Below are positions 6,883 to 10,475 of a stretch of DNA of 10,475 nucleotides, in pieces. The stretch is from the NCBI GenBank assembly GCA_022703195.1, contig JAKLEF010000043.1, forward strand, positions 1 through 10,475, written 5' to 3'. Under the pieces are notes generated by a model, which was not told where the DNA came from, did no database searches, and worked only from the letters and a program-made list of their open reading frames with translations. A program made the position numbers and the translations under genes. The number at the start of each line of letters is the position of its first letter. Positions within the stretch are counted from its first letter, which is position 1. This DNA comes from Candidatus Fermentibacterota bacterium. Lineage in GTDB: Bacteria > Fermentibacterota > Fermentibacteria > Fermentibacterales > Fermentibacteraceae.

Positions 6883-6959
6883 TGGTGGGCGAAGAGGGAT
6901 TCGAACCCCCGACTTCCTGCGTGTAAGGCAGGCGCTCTAACCAGCTGAGCTATTCGCCC
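6883..6959 (-). tRNA. tRNA-Val (anticodon UAC)
   Basis: The reverse complement folds into a complete tRNA. The acceptor stem GGGCGAA pairs with TTCGCCC, and the D stem is GCTC/GAGC. The anticodon stem CCTGC/GCAGG encloses the loop CTTACAC (anticodon TAC). The T arm has loop TTCGAAT, the discriminator is A, and CCA is encoded. The gene points away from the ACT-domain gene and toward the repeat array, which begins one base after its 3' end. Confidence 0.98.
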
Positions 6960-7024
6960 ACCGCGGCCCGAAGGTATAATCGTCATCTGTGGCGTGAGGC
7001 AACAGCAGGCCCCGGAGGCTCGGG
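6960..7024. promoter_or_regulatory. Divergent promoter region between tRNA-Val and the ACT-domain gene
   Basis: This 65-bp gap must start transcription both ways. TATAAT at 6975-6980 is a perfect -10 hexamer on the plus strand, though no good -35 precedes it. On the minus strand TTGCCT and TATACC, 18 bases apart, are a weak candidate for the tRNA, placed 13 bases before its first base. GGAGG at 7014-7018 is a good ribosome-binding site six bases before the ATG at 7025. AT-rich hexamers are rare in this sequence, which favours a real promoter, but strand assignment is uncertain. Confidence 0.4.
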
Positions 7025-8833
7025 ATGTCCGGTCAGGGTTCGATGTGCGGGATGGATCAGCTGCTGGACGGTGTGTGTCCCGGGAACGTCATCTCGTCCG
7101 ACAGGCGGGCACGGCTGTATGCCCGTCTGCTGGAGGAGAGCAGGAGAGCGGGGAACATGCCCCGCGTCGTCGTCGAAACCGACGAGGACGACCTTTCGAT
7201 ACTCGCCGTCACCGCCACCGACTGGCCCGGTCTCGCCGCGATATGTCTGAGTGCGATGCAGTTCCACGGCTGGAACCTCGATTTCGCCGAAGCCTTCGCG
7301 GTCAGTGACGGCGAAATGCGCAGGGGCTTCCTGATCACCGGGATACGTGACACCGACCCCGAACGGCGGCGCGAATTCGGGGCGGATTCCCTGAAGATGC
7401 AGAGCCTCCTCGAGAATCTGGCCGAGGGCCGATCGGACACGATGTCGCTCATGGCCAGAGCCTCCGAGAGGCTCGAGATCTATGAGCGGATCAAGACTCA
7501 GGTGAAGGTGCATTACAAGGACAGACCCGTGCCGGAGGCGCTGATGGGTCCCTCCGGTGAGCTGATCCTTTTCGTCTCCTCGCGCTCCGACGAGTATCTG
7601 AGGGAGCGCCGGCCGGAGGACCTCGCCCACATGGTCGTCACGAACCACGACCTTATCGAGGGAGTGAGGGCCAGGCGCGGCAGGGCCCTGTTCAAGATCC
7701 GCAACATCAGGACGACGAGGGAGCATCTCACAGGGATCAACATCGCTGGATACGAGAGGGACATCTCCTTCCAGGACAGCCTCACCGCGTTGAGCTTCGC
7801 CTGTCCGGGGGCCACGATACGGCATCAGAGGAGATACACCACAGGCGACGGCATCATCTCCATCCGGGTCGAGATGTCCGGCCCTTCGGGCCTCGCAGCC
7901 AGCCGCGAGGAGATCCGGAGGATGACCGACACGCTCAGGCGCCTCCTCGTGAAGAACGAGCTGGAGAGGCTCAAGAAGATCAGGCGCTATGGCGGGCGGG
8001 AGCACTATGCGAGGGCTCTCATCCCGCTGCTGCTGAAGGAATGCGATACCACCGGGATGAGCCAGGCCTACATCGCGCTCGATTCCTCCTCCACCTTCTT
8101 CGCCGAACTGAAGATCCTCCTCGTCACCGCAGCAGATGGGATGGAGGATCACGACAGGAAGGTGCTCGCCCTGGTGGGCGCCATCGACAGGCTTGCCGGG
8201 ATGGCCGTGGTGTCGTTCAAGTCTCCGTCGAACTACGGTCAGAAGTGGGTGGATCTGCTCGACGTCACCGTCCAGAAGGATGCCTATCACGATCTCGAGG
8301 AGGCCTACGAGGCTATCAAGCGCTGCATGGAGGAGACGATAGGGCAGTTCCGCGACTTCGACATGGGCATGCGGTTGAACGACGTGAAGCAGCTCCGGGA
8401 GATCCGCGACATCCTCCCCGACATCCCCGACAGCGCGGTGACCGACTTCTACTACTGTCTGGAGGATTTCCTCAGGGCGAGTTCACCGGTGGAGGAGCTG
8501 GGCCTTCACATCAGACTCGCATTCGAGACGCTCAGCGATGCCCTGAGAACCGGCGGTGACTGCGTACCGCCCACGTCGGCCGTCGTGGTCACTGAAGGCA
8601 AGAAGGTCGCCACCCTCTTCTGCTGCATCCTGCCCGAGCATGCCCACACCTTCCAGGATCTGCTCGACGCTGTAAAGGAGTACAAAGTGACGGCCAGCCT
8701 GATCGACTGGTCGGGGCTGCACTCTGTCCTTCTCAGGGTCCACGACAGGAGCGGGGCGCTCTCCGATGCCGACTCGGCAAGAGTGCTCGGTATCCTGACC
8801 GGAGTCTGCAGGCGGATTCCCGCGAGCGACTGA
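7025..8833 (+). CDS. ACT-domain protein of unknown function, 602 aa
   Basis: I do not recognise the full-length family. Residues about 57-105 look like an ACT regulatory domain: LSILAVTATDWPGLAAICLS, then HGWNLDFAEAFAVSDGE and GFLITGI. This is the beta-alpha-beta pattern with D-x-P-G-L found in GlnD and other amino-acid-sensing proteins. The rest has alternating predicted helices and strands, including a charged helical stretch (about 293-335) and an acidic helical region (about 420-460). A C-terminal strand-helix-strand segment (about 518-573, VATLFCCILPEHAHTFQDLL) may be a second ACT-like fold. No nucleotidyltransferase, HD or Rossmann dehydrogenase motif is visible, so it is not GlnD itself. 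A remote relation to regulatory regions of large NAD-glutamate dehydrogenases is only a guess. No signal peptide or membrane helix is seen. The ATG has GGAGG six bases upstream. It is a single gene between two tRNA genes and two inverted repeat elements. Confidence 0.8.
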   Translation: MSGQGSMCGMDQLLDGVCPGNVISSDRRARLYARLLEESRRAGNMPRVVVETDEDDLSILAVTATDWPGLAAICLSAMQFHGWNLDFAEAFAVSDGEMRRGFLITGIRDTDPERRREFGADSLKMQSLLENLAEGRSDTMSLMARASERLEIYERIKTQVKVHYKDRPVPEALMGPSGELILFVSSRSDEYLRERRPEDLAHMVVTNHDLIEGVRARRGRALFKIRNIRTTREHLTGINIAGYERDISFQDSLTALSFACPGATIRHQRRYTTGDGIISIRVEMSGPSGLAASREEIRRMTDTLRRLLVKNELERLKKIRRYGGREHYARALIPLLLKECDTTGMSQAYIALDSSSTFFAELKILLVTAADGMEDHDRKVLALVGAIDRLAGMAVVSFKSPSNYGQKWVDLLDVTVQKDAYHDLEEAYEAIKRCMEETIGQFRDFDMGMRLNDVKQLREIRDILPDIPDSAVTDFYYCLEDFLRASSPVEELGLHIRLAFETLSDALRTGGDCVPPTSAVVVTEGKKVATLFCCILPEHAHTFQDLLDAVKEYKVTASLIDWSGLHSVLLRVHDRSGALSDADSARVLGILTGVCRRIPASD

Positions 8834-8857
8834 TCCTCGTTCGGCAGCGCGTTCTTC

Positions 8858-8887
8858 TTGACAGCGGGCGGAGCGTTTAGCTAGCTT
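8858..8887 (+). promoter_or_regulatory. Promoter of tRNA-Met
   Basis: TTGACA at 8858-8863 is a perfect -35 box. TAGCTT at 8882-8887, 18 bases further, is a plausible weak -10. The first tRNA base is at 8898, 11 bases after the -10, matching a start at or near the mature 5' end. Confidence 0.6.
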
Positions 8888-8897
8888 CACGCCCCGT

Positions 8898-8973
8898 GGC
8901 GGCGTAGCTCAGTTGGTAGAGCAGAGGAATCATAATCCTCGGGTCAGGGGTTCAAGTCCCTTCGCCGCTACCA
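8898..8973 (+). tRNA. tRNA-Met (anticodon CAU), elongator type
   Basis: A full cloverleaf is visible. The acceptor GGCGGCG pairs with CGCCGCT (G1-U72 wobble), and the D stem is GCTC/GAGC. The anticodon stem GAGGA/TCCTC encloses the loop ATCATAA (anticodon CAT). The T arm has AGGGG/CCCTT with loop TTCAAGT, followed by A73 and an encoded CCA. The acceptor and the G1-U72 pair resemble the elongator tRNA-Met of Bacillus as I recall it. It lacks the mismatched acceptor end expected of an initiator. A tRNA-Ile2 with a lysidine-modified CAU cannot be fully excluded. Confidence 0.95.
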
Positions 8974-8981
8974 TGTCTTCA

Positions 8982-9002
8982 GGGGGGGCTTCGCGCCCCC
9001 CC
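8982..9002 (+). terminator. Intrinsic terminator of tRNA-Met
   Basis: GGGGGGGC and GCCCCCCC form an 8-bp stem with a TTCGC loop, eight bases after the tRNA end. The T-rich stretch GTCCTTTC follows. The stem is very strong but the tail is short in T. Confidence 0.8.
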
Positions 9003-9038
9003 GTCCTTTCACGTCAGCCGATATGCAGAGCCGGTACT

Positions 9039-9102
9039 CTTGTTCCTGCGTCCTCAGGAACAAGCTGGCACGTATCGGTCATTTCCGCGTCGACGGAAAT
9101 GA
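9039..9102. repeat. Two hairpins and remnant partial unit in the right repeat element
   Basis: CTTGTTCCTG (9039-9048) pairs with CAGGAACAAG (9055-9064) across a 6-base loop. TCATTTCCG (9079-9087) pairs with CGGAAATGA (9094-9102) across another 6-base loop. Both resemble the palindrome beside tRNA-Val in position and in the shared loop CGTC, but the stem bases differ and pairing is kept. Bases from about 9050 (GTCCTCAGGAACAAGCTGG) resemble the beginning of a 95-bp unit, so this looks like the decayed remnant of a second copy. Confidence 0.7.
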
Positions 9103-9182
9103 ACAGGCCCGGCAGCGGTTCACCATCATGTGCGTTCGGCGCTGGGCGAACCGCGAAAGGGTCATAACGTACTTCCTCAGAC
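9089..9182. repeat. Diverged 94-bp copy of the tandem unit, inverted relative to 6359-6870
   Basis: Aligned to the reverse complement of the 95-bp unit, the first 36 and last 38 bases match with about eight differences each, and the middle loop is 20 bases instead of 21. The stem CGGTTCACC/GGCGAACCG is preserved, with one G-U type change, around a loop that has diverged. The copy ends in CCTCAGAC exactly as the left units do. Confidence 0.85.
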
Positions 9183-9340
9183 AACGAGCATGGTAAGTCG
9201 CGTGAAGACCCGGGCGCATCATCCCGCCGGCTCCGCCGGGAGCCGATGAATGCCGCGTAATCAAAGCCACAGGCGATGGTCCTGACTTGCCAAGGCAGAT
9301 CCGGCACGAATATACGCAGAATTCCTGGGATTCTTCTGTC
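9183..9340. other. Noncoding spacer of the right repeat element
   Basis: No gene is visible. CCGGCTCCGCCGGG at 9227-9240 is the reverse complement of the GC-rich hairpin at 6275-6288 and lies in the same relative order within the element. TGCCAAGGCA near 9289 is another small palindrome. The rest shows no clear match to the left spacer. Confidence 0.55.
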
Positions 9341-9513
9341 ACGCTACCCGTCGATTTTGCGCTGCGAATGAACGAACTCGATGACAGGCATCAACACTGT
9401 ATCGCAGATCTGTACCATTTCCATGCGTATCGTGTAGTCAGTCTTGAGGTCATCTGGTTTTACACCATGCGATTACGACTGCATCTGAAGCATCTGAAAC
9501 CAGGAATCGGCCG
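9341..9513 (-). repeat. Right outer arm of the ~170-bp inverted repeat
   Basis: This is the reverse complement of 5969-6138 at about 80% identity by eye, with exact identity over 9473-9513. The nested outer stem is kept with one wobble (CTGGTTTTA against TGAAACCAG), while the inner stem is reduced to ATGC/GCAT. The arm ends 19 bases before the tilS start codon. Confidence 0.9.
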
Positions 9514-9519
9514 GCGACC

Positions 9520-9532
9520 TATATTCGCAGGC
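9520..9532 (+). promoter_or_regulatory. Possible -10 element of tilS
   Basis: TATATT at 9520-9525 is the only AT-rich hexamer between the repeat and tilS. It lies seven bases before the ATG, so a transcript starting there would be nearly leaderless. No convincing -35 or Shine-Dalgarno sequence is seen. Confidence 0.3.
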
Positions 9533-10475
9533 ATGAAGTCATCCCTGGAACTCAGATTCATCGCGACCGTCAAGCGGGAGGGGCTGCTCCCCCGCGAATC
9601 CTCCGTGATCGCCGCCGTCTCCGGAGGCGCCGATTCGGTCTGCCTCCTCGACATGCTTCTGAGGTTCCGCCGCCACATGGCCTGGAAGCTCTCGGTGCTC
9701 CACGTCGACCATTCCTACAGGAAAGCCAGCGTGTCGGACGCCTCCTTCGTCGAGGATCTCGCGAAGGCGGCGGGTCTGCCCTTCATCCTCCGGAAGCTCC
9801 CGGCCAGAGGCAGGAGCTCCTCTCCGGAGGCGGACTTCAGTGCGGCGAGACAGGCCATCTACGAGGAGGCCGCCGGCGACGGGCTGGTCGCAGTCGGCCA
9901 CACCGCATCAGACCGTGCCGAAACCCTCCTGATGAGGCTCGTCGAGGGTGCAGGGCTCAGGGGCCTGGGCGGGATGGACTACTTCGGGGTCGGCCCCGTC
10001 AGACGGCCGCTTCTCGACATGACCGCGCGCGAGACGAGAACATATCTGAGCCACAGGGGCGGGGCCTGGATCGAGGACGAGACCAATTCGGACCCTGGAT
10101 TCCTCCGGAACAGGATAAGGCGAGAGATTCTCGAACCCCTCGAGGATTCGCTGCCCGGAGTATCCAGGAGGATCGCATCCTCTTCCGCCAACATCGGTTC
10201 CTGGCGCCGGGTCGCAGAAGGCCTGACGACGGCGGCCGTCGCCAGGCTCGGCGGAGAGGGGAACGAGCTCGACAGACGAATATTCTCGAGATATGAGAAG
10301 GCGCTCAGGCAGTCGGTGCTCTGGGAGCTGTGCGGCAGGCCGAGGTCGGGTTCCGCCGAGATCGACAAGACAGATGCCTGGCTCCTCGCGGGCGGATGTG
10401 GAGAGAGGCTCCTCCCCGGGGGGAACGTACTGACCGCCGGGCCCGAGACACTGCTTTTCTCGCGGAAGGGAGACG
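9533..10475 (+). CDS. tilS: tRNA(Ile)-lysidine synthetase TilS, 3' partial
   Basis: TilS converts C34 of the CAU anticodon of tRNA-Ile2 to lysidine with ATP and lysine, so that it reads AUA. The visible 314 codons include the PP-loop VSGGADS at 29-35, LHVDHSYRK at 56-64, and SPEADFSAARQAIYEE at 97-112, which matches the E-x-x-A-R-x-x-R-Y region. VGHTASDRAETLLMRLVEGA at 121-140 matches the H-x-x-D-x-x-E-T motif, followed by GLRGLGGM, RPLL, and IEDETNSDPGFLRNRIRREI at 180-199. The frame runs off the window, so the substrate-binding C-terminal domain is only partly seen. The ATG at 9533 is the natural start from family alignment; no good ribosome-binding site precedes it (only GCAGG). It lies just outside the right repeat element, with tRNA-Met upstream. 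Confidence 0.95.
   Translation, partial: MKSSLELRFIATVKREGLLPRESSVIAAVSGGADSVCLLDMLLRFRRHMAWKLSVLHVDHSYRKASVSDASFVEDLAKAAGLPFILRKLPARGRSSSPEADFSAARQAIYEEAAGDGLVAVGHTASDRAETLLMRLVEGAGLRGLGGMDYFGVGPVRRPLLDMTARETRTYLSHRGGAWIEDETNSDPGFLRNRIRREILEPLEDSLPGVSRRIASSSANIGSWRRVAEGLTTAAVARLGGEGNELDRRIFSRYEKALRQSVLWELCGRPRSGSAEIDKTDAWLLAGGCGERLLPGGNVLTAGPETLLFSRKGD

Noticed and set aside
6452..6940. Open frames of 67-94 codons across the 95-bp array
   Set aside because: The period is not a multiple of three, so the same peptide reappears shifted through all frames; they arise from the repeat and run into the tRNA gene. No ribosome-binding site or codon pattern supports them.
6983..8290. 435-codon minus-strand frame opposite the ACT-domain gene
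   Set aside because: The plus-strand frame has a good ribosome-binding site, a recognisable ACT domain and a balanced composition. The minus-strand translation is a His/Pro/Gly/Arg-rich shadow.
5969..9513. Insertion sequence or composite transposon
   Set aside because: The inverted repeats suggest it, but no transposase or recombinase is encoded between or within them, and no target-site duplication is evident at the outer ends.

Overview
The window comes from a GC-rich bacterium that favours AGG/AGA arginine codons. The gene content points to an uncultivated member of the FCB (Fibrobacterota-Chlorobiota-Bacteroidota) supergroup: a PorX-type PglZ protein beside tsaE, a DUF3098-type membrane protein and a SUMF lipoprotein. 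The phylum-level guess is inference only; no marker gene here settles it.

Bases 1-5963 hold a tightly packed plus-strand operon of seven genes with gaps of 0-12 bp or overlaps. The first is a 5'-truncated frame joining an RlmE-like rRNA methyltransferase segment to the tail of a response-regulator receiver and a PglZ phosphatase-superfamily domain. It is followed by tsaE and tsaB (t6A tRNA modification), a single frame fusing RimI to a purine nucleoside phosphorylase, folC, a two-helix membrane protein, and a SUMF-fold lipoprotein without evident catalytic cysteines.

Bases 5964-9532 are the unusual part. A tRNA-Val(UAC) gene on the minus strand, a 602-residue ACT-domain protein of unknown function on the plus strand and an elongator-type tRNA-Met(CAU) gene on the plus strand form an island. 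Two related noncoding repeat elements flank it in opposite orientations. Each begins just downstream of the 3' end of a tRNA gene and ends close to the next protein gene. The outer ends form an imperfect inverted repeat of about 170 bp, including 41 identical bases. Further in, the left element holds five head-to-tail copies of a 95-bp unit plus a partial copy. The right element holds one diverged 94-bp copy and the decayed remnant of another. Several hairpins are kept in both elements while their bases differ, which suggests a structured RNA or DNA element. I do not recognise this family.

Bases 9533 to the end carry the 5' part of tilS (tRNA-Ile lysidine synthetase), running off the window. 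Translation is a theme of the window: t6A synthesis, S18 acetylation, lysidine synthesis and two tRNA genes.
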